Source of the DNA: JBBSNV01 sp964458605
Lineage (GTDB): Bacteria; Pseudomonadota; Alphaproteobacteria; Reyranellales; JAQSWP01
Assembly: GCA_964458605.1 (NCBI GenBank)
Contig: CAYWLS010000030.1
Location: 1-46,471 of the forward strand
Length of the DNA: 46,471 nt
Direction of reading: 5' to 3'
A program made the translations under genes and the position numbers. Shown in pieces: positions 1 through 8,717 of the stretch; the first letter of the stretch is position 1, and each line of letters starts with the position of its first letter. The notes beneath the pieces were generated by a model that ran no database searches, was not told the origin of the DNA, and worked only from the letters and a program-made list of their open reading frames with translations.

Positions 1-1272
1 GTCGATTCGGCGGTGATGGTGATCGACGCCGCCAAGGGCATCGAGGCGCGCACCCGCAAGCTGTTCGAGATCTGCCGGCTGCGCGACGTGCCGATCGTCA
101 CCTTCATCAACAAGATGGACCGCGAGGCGCGCGATCCGCTCGAGCTGCTCGACGAGGTGGCCGACACCTTGGCGCTGGATTGCGTGCCGATGAGCTGGCC
201 GGTCGGCTCGGGCGCCGACTTCAAGGGCTGCTACGACCTGATCAGCGACACCATGCTGCTGTTCGACGGCGGCCGCAGCGAGCTGGGCAAGACCGTGGTG
301 TGTCACGGCATCGACGATCCCAAACTGGCCGAGGTGCTGCCCGTCAAGCAGCTCGAGAAGCTGAAGCAGGATGTCGAGTTCGTGCGCGGCGTCTGTCCGG
401 CCTTCGATCTGCAGGCCTATCGCGCCGGCCATTTGACGCCGGTCTATTTCGGCTCGGCGCTGAACAATTTCGGCGTGCGCGAGGTGCTGGACGGGCTCGG
501 CCGCTACGCGCCGCCGCCGCGGCCGCAGCCGGCCGAGCCCCAGCCGATCCAGCCGGCGGATCCGCAGGTCACCGGCTTCGTGTTCAAGGTCCAGGCCAAT
601 ATGGATCCCAACCATCGCGACCGCGTGGCCTTCCTGCGCCTGTGCTCGGGCCACTTCCGCCGCGGCATGAAGCTCAAGCAGGTGCGCTCGGGCAAGAGCA
701 TCACGGTGAGTTCGCCGATCCTGTTCTTCGCCCAGGATCGCGAGGTGGCCGACGAGGCCTGGCCGGGCGATATTGTCGGCATCCCCAACCACGGCACCTT
801 GCGGGTCGGCGACACCCTGACCGAGGGCGCCGAGGTCAAGATCACCGGCATCCCCAATTTCGCGCCGGAAATCCTGCGGCAAGTAAGATTGGACGACCCG
901 ATGAAGTCCAAGCAGATGAAGAAGGCGCTGGAGGATTTGGCCGAGGAGGGTGTCACCCAGGTGTTCCGCCGCATCATCGGCGGGCAATGGGTGGTGGGGG
1001 TGGTCGGCCAGTTGCAGCTCGACGTGCTGGAGACGCGCATCGACAGCGAGTACGGCGTGAAGATGGCGTTCGAGAGCGCGCCCTACGATGCGGCGCGCTG
1101 GATCGAGGGCGATCCGGCCAAGGTCAAGGCCTTCACCGACGCCAATCGCGGCAGCATGGCCGAGGACCGGGACGGCGCGCCGGTGTTCCTGGCGCGCAAT
1201 GCCTGGGAGCTGGGCCATGTGGCGCAGAAATTTCCCGACGTGATCTTCCGCACAACAAGAGAGCGGAGTTAA
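1..1272 (+). CDS. prfC: Peptide chain release factor 3, 5'-truncated by window edge
   Basis: Translational GTPase that removes RF1/RF2 from the ribosome after termination. The frame is open from base 1 and gives 423 residues up to a TAA stop. The family is about 530 residues, so roughly the first 105, including the P-loop, lie outside the window. The visible start matches the end of the G domain: VMVIDAAKGIEARTRKL followed by the G4 motif NKMD. Domain II (about residue 190 on, TGFVFKVQANMDPNHRDRVA) and the RF3-specific C-terminal domain (WVVGVVGQLQLDVL) follow in order. The RF3-type KxMDR and FKVQANMDP stretches separate it from EF-G. It stands alone, with iorB convergent downstream. Family assignment is firm; only the missing start is uncertain. 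Confidence 0.95.
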   Translation, partial: VDSAVMVIDAAKGIEARTRKLFEICRLRDVPIVTFINKMDREARDPLELLDEVADTLALDCVPMSWPVGSGADFKGCYDLISDTMLLFDGGRSELGKTVVCHGIDDPKLAEVLPVKQLEKLKQDVEFVRGVCPAFDLQAYRAGHLTPVYFGSALNNFGVREVLDGLGRYAPPPRPQPAEPQPIQPADPQVTGFVFKVQANMDPNHRDRVAFLRLCSGHFRRGMKLKQVRSGKSITVSSPILFFAQDREVADEAWPGDIVGIPNHGTLRVGDTLTEGAEVKITGIPNFAPEILRQVRLDDPMKSKQMKKALEDLAEEGVTQVFRRIIGGQWVVGVVGQLQLDVLETRIDSEYGVKMAFESAPYDAARWIEGDPAKVKAFTDANRGSMAEDRDGAPVFLARNAWELGHVAQKFPDVIFRTTRERS

Positions 1273-1307
1273 TTCATGCCGCTCTCCCGCCTGCACTATT
1301 AAAGCGT

Positions 1308-1449
1308 GTCACCCCGGGAGCGAGCCGCTTCGCGGGAGCGAAGCGCCGAGCTATCCGGGGCCGATGTCAAACAAAACGACGGCTGTCATATGCGCAGAAA
1401 TAGGCCCCGGCTCGCGCGCTCATAAGAATGAGCGCTTGGCCGGGGTGAC
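1308..1449. repeat. REP-like extragenic palindromic element between prfC and iorB
   Basis: The 193-bp gap between the convergent genes holds an element bounded by a perfect 10-bp inverted repeat: GTCACCCCGG at 1308-1317 and CCGGGGTGAC at 1440-1449. Inside are further hairpins, for example GCGCTCAT at 1417-1424 against ATGAGCGC at 1428-1435. Its ends resemble the GTCATCCCGG-type sequences found after other genes in this window. It may also act as a bidirectional terminator, but no T-run follows. Confidence 0.6.
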
Positions 1450-1465
1450 GAGCTTTTTCGGGTTC

Positions 1466-2977
1466 TTACTCCGCCGCCTTTTGCGCCGGCAGCGCCGCGA
1501 TCGAGGTCAGCACGGCATCGAGCTTCTTGCCGTCTTCGTCACCCAACGCCGCCACACGGGCATTGGCGATGGCATCGGCGGCCATCGCGCGCGCCAGGTG
1601 GCCCGAAAGCGCCGGCTCCACTACGTCAGTGAAGATGCGGTCGAAATTGCCCCAGCCGCGCTTGTGGGTGTCGCCATAGCCTTTGATCAGCCGGGCGCAA
1701 TCGGCGATCTCGCGCGCCAGGCCGAGGTCGAGCGGGATGGCACGAACGATGGCGCCGAGCCAACGCTCGCTGAGCGCCTGCTCGTCGCGCCAGCGCAACG
1801 ATCTGGGGCGCAGCCAGCGCAGCTTTGATAGTAGCTTCAGCCGGAGGAAGCCGAAGATCGAATTGCTCTTGATGTGCATGCCGACATAGACGCGGCCCAG
1901 CCAGCCGCGCCGCGCGCTGAAGCGCAGGATCGGCTGGGCCAGGCGTGGCGGCAGCAGCGAGCAGATCTCCTCGATGCCAGGCTTGAAATAGTCGATCACG
2001 TTGATCGGCTCGTCGGGCCTGGCGCGTATTTCGCGGCGCACGGCTTGGCTGCGAGCCGGATCGATCTTCAGTTGCGCCACCCGCACCACGTCGTCGAACG
2101 CCATGCGCACTGCCAAGTGCCGCGCCACCTCGCGCAGCAGGCTGCCGTCGCCGCCGGCGCGGGTTTCGGCGTCGCGGATCGGCGCCAGCCGGTCGAGATA
2201 GAGCTGGGCATAGGCCAGGCTCTGGTAGTCGACCAGTCTTCCGACGCCGATCTCGATGGTGGCGCGGGCCGGCCCATCGAACGCGGCGAGCTGCTGCGCC
2301 ACCGACTGCCTCGTCGGCTGGGTGGCCTGCGACTGGGTGGCGGCGGGCCGGGCGACGGCGGCGCGGCCCAGCTCGAAGCCGGCCAAATTGGCGGCGACCG
2401 ACTTGCCTTCTTCCTTGATCGCCGCGACGAACGCCTCGGCCGGGATCGGCAGGCGCCCCGACCCCGCCAGCGCGCCCAGCATCACGGCGCTGATCGGCGC
2501 GCCGCTCTGGTTGGCCAGCGTCTGCATGTCGAACAGCACATGCTCCGCCGCGCGTCGCTCGACGGTCTGCAGCACCTTGGCGCTGTCGAAGCGGCCGTCG
2601 CCCAGCGCGGTTTTCTCGGCCACCGCATAGATGCGATGGGTCGAGGCGATCAGCAAGGTGCGGTCGGGCGTGACGAAGCCATTGGCGGCGGCGCGCCCGG
2701 CTTCGAGCAATTCGCTGGCCAGCATGACGTCGATATCGCCCATGCTGGGCAGCAGCGCGAACAGCGGTTGCCTGCCGCCGAGCTGGCGGCGGGTCTGCGG
2801 GAAGATTTCGATGTAGTAGGTGGTGGCGCCGGTGCGCTGGGCCACGCCGGGCACCGAGGTGGCCTGTACCGGCAGGTCGCAGGCGATGGCGGCCTGCACG
2901 ATCCAGTCGGCCAGCACGCCGCCGCCTTCGCCGCCCAGCGCGGCGATCAGCAAGGTAAAGGGTCGGTCCGCCGTCAT
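1466..2977 (-). CDS. iorB: Indolepyruvate oxidoreductase subunit beta, long form
   Basis: Beta subunit of indolepyruvate:ferredoxin oxidoreductase, which oxidatively decarboxylates aryl pyruvates made by amino-acid transamination to aryl-acyl-CoA. It is 503 residues. Residues 1-200 are the 2-oxoacid:acceptor oxidoreductase gamma-type domain (FTLLIAALGGEGGGVLADWI, then SVPGVAQRTGATTYYIE). The rest, about 300 residues, is the C-terminal extension seen in the long bacterial form and absent from the roughly 200-residue archaeal subunit. The ATG at 2975-2977 overlaps the iorA stop by 4 nt (ATGA), so the two are translationally coupled. The frame stays open further upstream, but that part only shadows iorA. 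Confidence 0.9.
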   Translation of the reverse strand: MTADRPFTLLIAALGGEGGGVLADWIVQAAIACDLPVQATSVPGVAQRTGATTYYIEIFPQTRRQLGGRQPLFALLPSMGDIDVMLASELLEAGRAAANGFVTPDRTLLIASTHRIYAVAEKTALGDGRFDSAKVLQTVERRAAEHVLFDMQTLANQSGAPISAVMLGALAGSGRLPIPAEAFVAAIKEEGKSVAANLAGFELGRAAVARPAATQSQATQPTRQSVAQQLAAFDGPARATIEIGVGRLVDYQSLAYAQLYLDRLAPIRDAETRAGGDGSLLREVARHLAVRMAFDDVVRVAQLKIDPARSQAVRREIRARPDEPINVIDYFKPGIEEICSLLPPRLAQPILRFSARRGWLGRVYVGMHIKSNSIFGFLRLKLLSKLRWLRPRSLRWRDEQALSERWLGAIVRAIPLDLGLAREIADCARLIKGYGDTHKRGWGNFDRIFTDVVEPALSGHLARAMAADAIANARVAALGDEDGKKLDAVLTSIAALPAQKAAE

Positions 2978-5148
2978 TCCGCGGCGATCGGTTGCGGCGC
3001 GGCGTTCGGCGTCGGCGCGCGGCGTTTGCCGCCGCCCAGCCAGCCGATCACCGTGGCGCGCCACGACGCCAGCGCGCGGTCGTACCAGCGTGGGTTCTGC
3101 ACGATCTCGGCGCGGTAGAAGGACGGGCACAGCACCGCGGCGTGGGCGACCTCGCCGCACAGCCCGCAGCCCACGCAATCGTTGTTCACATGCGCCACCG
3201 GATCGCTCTTCAGCGGATCGGGGTTGGGCTGCAGGGTGAGCGAGGGACAGGCCGACAGGCGGATGCAGGCGTGGTCGCCGGTGCAGGTGCGCTCGTCGAC
3301 GCCATAGCGCGTGCGCACCAGCCGCTCGCCGCGCGCCAGCCTGGCGGCATTCTCCGGCCGGATGCGGCGCTGGCGGGCGAGCTGGCATTCGCCGTCGCCG
3401 ATGATCACCTTGAGGCCCTTCTGATTGGTGGTCATGGCGTCGCGCAAGGTGGCGATCATCTGCGGCAGCGAATAGGTGCGCACCTTGCGCAGCCACTTCA
3501 CGCCCATGGCGCGCAGGGTGGTCTCGATGTCGCTGGTCGAATCCTGGTCCTTGCGATTGCCGGCCGAGTTGGGCAGGTACTGCGCGCCGGTGGCCGAGGT
3601 GTAGCCGTTCTGCAGGATCACCAGCACGCCGTCGCCGCGATTGAACAGCGCCGACGAAACGCCGCTGACCAGCCCGTTATGCCAGAAGCCGCCATCGCCC
3701 ATCACCGCGATCGGCCGCTTGTCCAGCATCGGCCCGACACCGGCGGCCGAGGCCAGGCTCATGCCGTAACCCAGGATGGAATTGCCCAGGCTGAACGGCG
3801 GAAACGTCGCGAAGGAATGGCAGCCGATATCGGTGGCGATATGGGTCGGCCCGATCTGGCGCTGCAGCAGCTTGATGGCGGTGAACACCGGCCGCTCCGG
3901 GCAGCCGGTGCAGAAATTGGGTGGCCGCGCCGGCAGCTCGCCGCCTAGCATGGCTTGCGCCTCGCTGCGGCCGTTGCGCAACGTCGCAAGCTGCGCGGCC
4001 TTGCCGGCATCGAGCAGGTGCGGCGCATACTGGCCGGCGAAGCGCGCCACACCTTCGGTCAGCACTTCGGCGGTGTATTCGCCGGCCATCGGCAGCACGT
4101 CCTTGCCGACAATCTTGGTTTGCAGGTCGGCGCGGCGCAGCAGGGCGTTGAGCGCCTGCTCGATATAGTCGGGCGCGCCTTCCTCGATCAGCAGCACGGC
4201 ATCCTTGCCGGCGCAGAATTGAGTGACCTGGTCCGGCACCAGCGGATGGGTGACGTTCAGCACCAAGAGCGGCAGCTTCGAGGCCCCGAAAGCGTCGGCC
4301 AGGCCGAGCTGACGCATGGCGCGCAGGGAGGCATTGTAGAGCCCGCCTTGAACGATCACGCCGACCGATTTCTCCGGCGCGTCGAAGATCTCGTTCAGCC
4401 CGTGCTTGACGATGAAGTCGCGCGCGGCGGGCAGGCGCACCTCGACCTTGTGCTTCTCCTGGCGGAAAGTGGCGGGCGGATGGGGCAGGCGGTCGTAGTT
4501 CTGCACCGCCGGACCCTGCAGCAGGTGCTTGCGCGAATAGGCCGGCGCCACGTTGTCCTTGGCGGCAAACTCGCCGGTGACGTGGCAGGCGCGGATGCGC
4601 AGCTCCATCATCACCGGCGTGCTGGAGGCTTCCGACAACGCGAACGCCTTCTCCACCAGATCGACGATGGTCGGCAGGTCGGGCCGCGGATCGAGCAGCC
4701 AGACCGAGGATTTCAGCGCGAAGGCATGGCTGCGTTCCTGGATCACGCTGGCGCCTTCGCCGTAATCTTCGCCGACCACGATCAACGCGCCGCCCATCAC
4801 CCCGGCCGAAGCCAGGTTGGACAAAGCGTCGGAGGCCACGTTGGTGCCGACGATCGATTTCCAGGTGACGGCGCCGCGCAGCGGATAGTTGATCGAAGCC
4901 GCCAGCAGCGCCGCGGCCGAGGCCTCGTTGGCGCAGGTTTCCAGATGGATGCCCAACTCGTCGAGCATGTCCTGGGCATCGACCAGCACGTCGACCAGAT
5001 GCGACACCGGCGCGCCCTGGTAGCCGCCGACATAGGCCACGCCCGATTGCAGCAGCGCCTTGGTCACGGCCAGGATGCCTTCGCCGCGGAAAGTGTCGCC
5101 GGCGCCCAGCCGCAGCGACTGCACTTCTTTCTTGAAGGAGCGTTCCAT
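2974..5148 (-). CDS. iorA: Indolepyruvate:ferredoxin oxidoreductase subunit alpha
   Basis: Catalytic TPP and Fe-S subunit of the aryl-pyruvate oxidoreductase, 724 residues. The N-terminal pyrimidine-binding domain (VGGYQGAPVSHLVDVL, about residues 40-56) is followed by the CTGCPERP motif near residue 413 and the TPP-binding motif GDGGFWHNGLVSG near 481. The C-terminal part carries ferredoxin-type cysteines (CTGDHAC near 620; CVGCGLCGEVAHAAVLC near 657-673) for [4Fe-4S] clusters. It is the first gene of iorA-iorB and is divergent from the TRAP genes. The start at 5148 lies just before the aligned family N-terminus; SD-like bases are weak. Family known; the physiological aryl pyruvate is not shown by the sequence. 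Confidence 0.95.
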   Translation of the reverse strand: MERSFKKEVQSLRLGAGDTFRGEGILAVTKALLQSGVAYVGGYQGAPVSHLVDVLVDAQDMLDELGIHLETCANEASAAALLAASINYPLRGAVTWKSIVGTNVASDALSNLASAGVMGGALIVVGEDYGEGASVIQERSHAFALKSSVWLLDPRPDLPTIVDLVEKAFALSEASSTPVMMELRIRACHVTGEFAAKDNVAPAYSRKHLLQGPAVQNYDRLPHPPATFRQEKHKVEVRLPAARDFIVKHGLNEIFDAPEKSVGVIVQGGLYNASLRAMRQLGLADAFGASKLPLLVLNVTHPLVPDQVTQFCAGKDAVLLIEEGAPDYIEQALNALLRRADLQTKIVGKDVLPMAGEYTAEVLTEGVARFAGQYAPHLLDAGKAAQLATLRNGRSEAQAMLGGELPARPPNFCTGCPERPVFTAIKLLQRQIGPTHIATDIGCHSFATFPPFSLGNSILGYGMSLASAAGVGPMLDKRPIAVMGDGGFWHNGLVSGVSSALFNRGDGVLVILQNGYTSATGAQYLPNSAGNRKDQDSTSDIETTLRAMGVKWLRKVRTYSLPQMIATLRDAMTTNQKGLKVIIGDGECQLARQRRIRPENAARLARGERLVRTRYGVDERTCTGDHACIRLSACPSLTLQPNPDPLKSDPVAHVNNDCVGCGLCGEVAHAAVLCPSFYRAEIVQNPRWYDRALASWRATVIGWLGGGKRRAPTPNAAPQPIAAE

Positions 5149-5220
5149 GCTTCCCGTCCAGGCCGGCTCGTCGCCGATTTTACGTCAGACGCTAGCATGG
5201 CCGATTGCAGCGGCCAATTG

Positions 5221-5238
5221 TTTGGTATCCCAACCAAA
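5221..5238. promoter_or_regulatory. Candidate operator between iorAB and the TRAP operon
   Basis: A perfect inverted repeat, TTTGGT, 6 nt, ACCAAA, lies 72 bp upstream of iorA and 82 bp upstream of dctP, in their shared 172-bp divergent promoter region. The region is more AT-rich than its surroundings. This symmetry is typical of a dimeric regulator site. No regulator gene is adjacent, so the binding protein is unknown. Confidence 0.45.
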
Positions 5239-5320
5239 TCGATTGCGGCGCCGGTTGCTTGCCCCTAGACTTTGCCGCAACGAACCGGCGCAAAAAGCCG
5301 GACACATGGGAGGAGTCACG

Positions 5321-6343
5321 ATGTTCAAACGCTTTGCTTTGGCGTCTGCGGTGGCGTTGGCTTTGGTCGCCGGTTCGGCGATGGCGCAGGACAAGACGGT
5401 CGAATTGAAGTTCGCCCACTGGTTGCCGCCCAATCATCCGCTGCAGCCTTTGGGCTTCGAGCTGTGGGCCAAGGACGTCGAGAAGGCCTCCGGCGGCACC
5501 ATCAAGGTGACCCTCTATCCGGCGCAGCAATTGGGCAAGGCGCCCGACCACTACGACATGGCGCGCGACGGTATCGCCGACATCGCCTGGATCAATCCCG
5601 GCTACCAGCCGGGCCGCTTCCCGGTGATCGCGGCCGGCGAGCTGCCGTTCCTGATCAGCAACGCCAAGGCCGGCTCGGCGGCGTTCGACAAATGGTATCG
5701 CAAATACGCCGCCAAGGAGATGAAGGACGTCAAGGTGTGCCTGGTGCACCTGCACGATCCGGGTACGCTCCACTCCAAGGTGGCGATCACCAATCCTTCG
5801 CAGATCAAGGGCATGAAGGTCCGCCCGGCCCACGCCACGATGAGCCAGTGGGTCACCCTGCTGGGCGGCACCAACGTGTCGGTGTCGGCGCCCGAGTCGC
5901 GCGATGCGCTGGAGAAGGGTACCGCCGACGCCATCACCTTCCCGTGGCACTCGATCATCATCTTCGGCATCGACAAGGTGGTGAACTACCATCTCGACCT
6001 GCCGATGTACGTCACCACCTTCGCCTGGGTGATGAACAAGGACAAATACAACGGCATGTCGGCGGCGCAGAAGAAAGTGATCGACGATCACTGCACCGCC
6101 GAATGGGCGGAGAAGGTCGCCGCCGGCTGGGCCGACGACGAAGATTCCGGCCGCGCCCTGCTGGCCAAGGAGCCGGGTCATACCATCGTCAAGCCGTCGC
6201 CGGCCGATGTCGACGCCTGGAAAAAATCGGCCGAACCGCTGAAGCAGAAATGGGCCGAGGCGGTGAAGAAGGCCGGATACGACCCCGACCAGGTGATGAA
6301 GGAACTGGTGGACGACCTCAAGGCCGCCAACTCGCTTTACTAG
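5321..6343 (+). CDS. dctP: TRAP transporter periplasmic solute-binding protein (DctP family)
   Basis: Periplasmic receptor of a tripartite ATP-independent transporter, which binds a carboxylate or other organic acid and hands it to the DctQM membrane complex. It has 340 residues. A Sec signal peptide covers residues 1-22 (MFKRFALASAVALALVAGS then AMA before QDK). The mature part begins KTVELKFAHWLPPNHPLQPLG, as in the DctP/TAXI-like superfamily, and contains the VRPAHATMSQWVTLLGG stretch that corresponds to the ligand-binding Arg region of the family. An SD GGGAGGAG at 5308-5315 decides the ATG at 5321. It is followed by dctQ, dctM and ridA. The ligand cannot be read from the sequence; the divergent iorAB suggests an aryl or branched oxoacid. 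Confidence 0.92.
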   Translation: MFKRFALASAVALALVAGSAMAQDKTVELKFAHWLPPNHPLQPLGFELWAKDVEKASGGTIKVTLYPAQQLGKAPDHYDMARDGIADIAWINPGYQPGRFPVIAAGELPFLISNAKAGSAAFDKWYRKYAAKEMKDVKVCLVHLHDPGTLHSKVAITNPSQIKGMKVRPAHATMSQWVTLLGGTNVSVSAPESRDALEKGTADAITFPWHSIIIFGIDKVVNYHLDLPMYVTTFAWVMNKDKYNGMSAAQKKVIDDHCTAEWAEKVAAGWADDEDSGRALLAKEPGHTIVKPSPADVDAWKKSAEPLKQKWAEAVKKAGYDPDQVMKELVDDLKAANSLY

Positions 6344-6401
6344 CAACGCCGGCGCCGGAGCGGCGGCAACGTCCTCCGGCCGGCTATCGCGGGTTTCCAG
6401 C

Positions 6402-6956
6402 GTGCAGCAAAAATCCCCGTTGGATCGCCTGGTGGCGGCCGCCGATATCGCGGCCGCCGCCTTCCTGGCGATCATTACCCTGCTGACCTTCGCCGACGTG
6501 GTGTTGCGCGCCCTCAGCAAGACCGCGCTGGCTTCGTGGTTTCCCCACGACCTGGGGCAGCGATTGCTCGACGTCATTCCCGGCAATGTCCCGGACGGCT
6601 TTGCCTTCAGCAAGCTGGCGCTGTGCATCGGCCTGTTCTGGGGCCTGGCCGGCTGCTGCTATCGCAGCGAGCATATCGAGGTCGATGTGTTCTGGCAGAT
6701 GATGCCGCGCTGGGCGCGTCGCCTGACCGATTATTTCGCCGTTACGGTGACGGCGCTGTTCATGGTCGGGCTGAGCTACATGACCCTGCTGCGGGTCGAT
6801 TCGGTGCGCCGCTCGGGCGAGGTGACGCCCGATCTGCTGGTGCCGCTGTGGCCGTTCTACCTGGTGGCCTGGCTGGGCGTTGCGCTCGGCACCCTGCTGC
6901 TGGTCGTGCGCTACCGCCAGATCGCGCGCGACCACCGCGCCCAGGCCGTGGAGTAA
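6402..6956 (+). CDS. dctQ: TRAP transporter small permease (DctQ)
   Basis: Four-helix small membrane subunit of the TRAP transporter, 184 residues. Hydrophobic segments lie at about residues 11-31, 67-84, 105-127 and 145-165, the expected DctQ topology. The DctQ region around the second helix carries SKLALCIGLFWGLAGCCYRS followed by EHIEVDVFW. The start is taken as GTG at 6402, 58 nt after dctP, in a C-rich stretch without a clear SD. dctM starts 3 nt after its stop, so the two are coupled. Family membership rests on topology, length and position between dctP and dctM. Confidence 0.88.
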   Translation: MQQKSPLDRLVAAADIAAAAFLAIITLLTFADVVLRALSKTALASWFPHDLGQRLLDVIPGNVPDGFAFSKLALCIGLFWGLAGCCYRSEHIEVDVFWQMMPRWARRLTDYFAVTVTALFMVGLSYMTLLRVDSVRRSGEVTPDLLVPLWPFYLVAWLGVALGTLLLVVRYRQIARDHRAQAVE

Positions 6957-6959
6957 CCC

Positions 6960-8261
6960 GTGAGCGGCGACAGCATTGCCATCGTCGCCTTCCTGGTGCT
7001 GTTCGTGCTCATGGCGCTGCGCGTGCCGGTCGGCATCGCCATGGGGCTGGTCGGCGTGACCGGCTTCGCCGCCGTCAATGCCATCCAGCCGGCGCTCAAC
7101 CTGTTCGGCATCGTGCCGCTGCGCACCGGCAACGACTACGATCTGGCCTTGATTCCCATGTTCATCCTGATGGGATCGCTGGCCACGGCCTCCGGGCTGA
7201 GCCGTGAGCTGTTCCGCGCTTCCAATGCCTGGCTGGGCCACCGCCGCGGCGGGCTGGCGATCGCCACCATCGCCGCTTGCGGCGGGTTCGCGGCGATCTG
7301 CGGCTCCTCGGTGGCGACCGCCGCCACCATGGCGCGGGTGGCGCTGCCGGAGATGCGCCGCTTCGGCTATTCGGACCGGCTGGCCAGCGGCGTAATCGCC
7401 GCCGGCGGCACCCTGGGCATCCTGATCCCGCCTTCCATCGTGCTGGCGATCTACGGCTTCATGACGCAGCAGGATATCGGCCGGCTGTTCATCGCCGGGA
7501 TCGCCCCCGGCGTGCTGGCGGTGCTGCTCTACATCTTCACGATCAGTCTGATGGGCTGGCTGCGGCCGGGCGCCGTGCCGGTCGGGGAAAAGGCGCCGTG
7601 GGACGAGCGCTTGCGCGCGATGCGCGACGTGTGGGCGGTGCTGGTGCTGTTCGTCTTCATCATCGGCGGCATCTACGCCGGCATTTTCACTGCCACCGAG
7701 GCCGCCGGCATGGGCGCCATCGGCGCCTGGGCCATCGGCATGCTGCGCAAGCGGTTGACCTGGCGTTCGACTGTCCAATGCTTGGTCGAGAGCCTGCGTA
7801 CCTCGGCCGGCATCTTCACCGTACTGGTGGGCGCCTTCCTGTTCGGCTACTTCCTGGCCATCACCCAGGCGCCGGCGCATTTCAGCGACTGGATGCTGGG
7901 CCTGCACCTGGGCAAATACGGCACCCTGGTGGTGATCCTGCTGGCCTATCTGGTGCTGGGCTGCGTGATGGACGCGATGGCCATGATCATCCTGACCATC
8001 CCGATCTTCTTTCCCATCGTGCAGCAGCTCGGGTTCGACCCGATCTGGTTCGGCGTCATCATCGTCATGGCGGTGGAGCTGGGCTTGATCACCCCGCCGG
8101 TCGGCATGAACGTCTATGTCATCAACGGCGTGGCGCGCGAGGTCAGCCTGGTGACGATTTTCCGCGGCGTGGCGCCGTTCGTGATGACGGATATCGTCCG
8201 GCTTGCGGTCCTGGTGATCTTCCCGGTAATTGTTACTTTCCTCCCGTCATTGATGAGCTAA
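6960..8261 (+). CDS. dctM: TRAP transporter large permease (DctM)
   Basis: Large membrane subunit that carries out Na+-driven (by family knowledge) substrate translocation, 433 residues with about 12 hydrophobic segments. Family motifs are visible: LRVPVGIAMGLVGVTGF near the N-terminus, GGFAAICGSSVATAATMA near residues 108-125, GGTLGILIPPSIVLAIYG near 142-159, and ELGLITPPVGMNVYVINGV near the C-terminus. The start is GTG at 6960, 3 nt after dctQ. The gene is followed 12 nt later by ridA, suggesting one transcript from dctP to ridA. Confidence 0.95.
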   Translation: MSGDSIAIVAFLVLFVLMALRVPVGIAMGLVGVTGFAAVNAIQPALNLFGIVPLRTGNDYDLALIPMFILMGSLATASGLSRELFRASNAWLGHRRGGLAIATIAACGGFAAICGSSVATAATMARVALPEMRRFGYSDRLASGVIAAGGTLGILIPPSIVLAIYGFMTQQDIGRLFIAGIAPGVLAVLLYIFTISLMGWLRPGAVPVGEKAPWDERLRAMRDVWAVLVLFVFIIGGIYAGIFTATEAAGMGAIGAWAIGMLRKRLTWRSTVQCLVESLRTSAGIFTVLVGAFLFGYFLAITQAPAHFSDWMLGLHLGKYGTLVVILLAYLVLGCVMDAMAMIILTIPIFFPIVQQLGFDPIWFGVIIVMAVELGLITPPVGMNVYVINGVAREVSLVTIFRGVAPFVMTDIVRLAVLVIFPVIVTFLPSLMS

Positions 8262-8273
8262 AGCGAGCGAACC

Positions 8274-8621
8274 ATGAGCATCCAGCGTTTCGATACCGGC
8301 CCGCGCATGAGCCAGGCCGTGGTGCACGGCAACACCGTCTATCTGGCCGGCGTGGTGCCCGACGATTCCGGTCAGGACATGGCCGGCCAGACCACGAGCG
8401 TGCTGGCCAAGATCGACGGCCTGCTGGCCAAGGCCGGCACCGACAAGAGCAAGCTGCTGTCGGCGGTGATCTACATCACCGACATGAAGAATTTCGGCGA
8501 CATGAACAAGGTGTGGGATTCCTGGGTGTCGCCGGGCAACACGCCGGCCCGCGCCACGGTGCAGGCCCAGCTCGCCCAGCCTGCCTTCAAGGTCGAGATC
8601 ATGGTGGTGGCGGCGAAGTAG
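8274..8621 (+). CDS. ridA: RidA family reactive imine/enamine deaminase
   Basis: Small cytoplasmic protein of the RidA/YjgF/UK114 family, which hydrolyses reactive 2-aminoacrylate-type enamines or imines released by amino-acid metabolism. It has 115 residues and is full length. Typical stretches are GNTVYLAGVVPDD near residues 20-32, TSVLAKIDGLLAKAGTDKS, and the C-terminal PARATVQAQLAQPAFKVEIM. The family arginine that binds the substrate carboxylate matches R90-A-T in PARATVQ. It closes the TRAP operon with a 12-nt gap. Its presence fits a pathway that handles amino-acid-derived 2-oxo or imino acids. Many RidA subgroups lack deaminase activity, so the precise activity is open. Confidence 0.9.
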   Translation: MSIQRFDTGPRMSQAVVHGNTVYLAGVVPDDSGQDMAGQTTSVLAKIDGLLAKAGTDKSKLLSAVIYITDMKNFGDMNKVWDSWVSPGNTPARATVQAQLAQPAFKVEIMVVAAK

Positions 8622-8628
8622 CAATCGC

Positions 8629-8714
8629 GTCATCCCGAGCGCAGCGCGGGATCTCGCTTCCACAGTGACGACGCTCGTGAACAAGCAAGGCCCTTCGCTT
8701 CGCTCAGGGCGACA
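8629..8714. repeat. REP-like palindromic element after ridA
   Basis: The gap between ridA and the convergent lipid kinase contains GTCATCCCGAGCGCAGCG at the left and CTTCGCTTCGCTCAGGGCGA at the right. Nearly the same pair of ends occurs at 40885-40970. The right half folds with GCCC and GGGC arms. It is an interspersed extragenic repeat rather than a gene. Confidence 0.6.
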
Positions 8715-8717
8715 GAA

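Noticed and set aside
2978..3496. Upstream extension of iorB in the iorA region
   Set aside because: The extension is in another frame of iorA, Arg/Ala-rich; the ATGA overlap and the family N-terminus place the start at 2977.
3955..5268. 437-codon plus-strand frame antisense to iorA
   Set aside because: Antisense shadow without domain character; iorA on the other strand is full length with TPP and Fe-S motifs.
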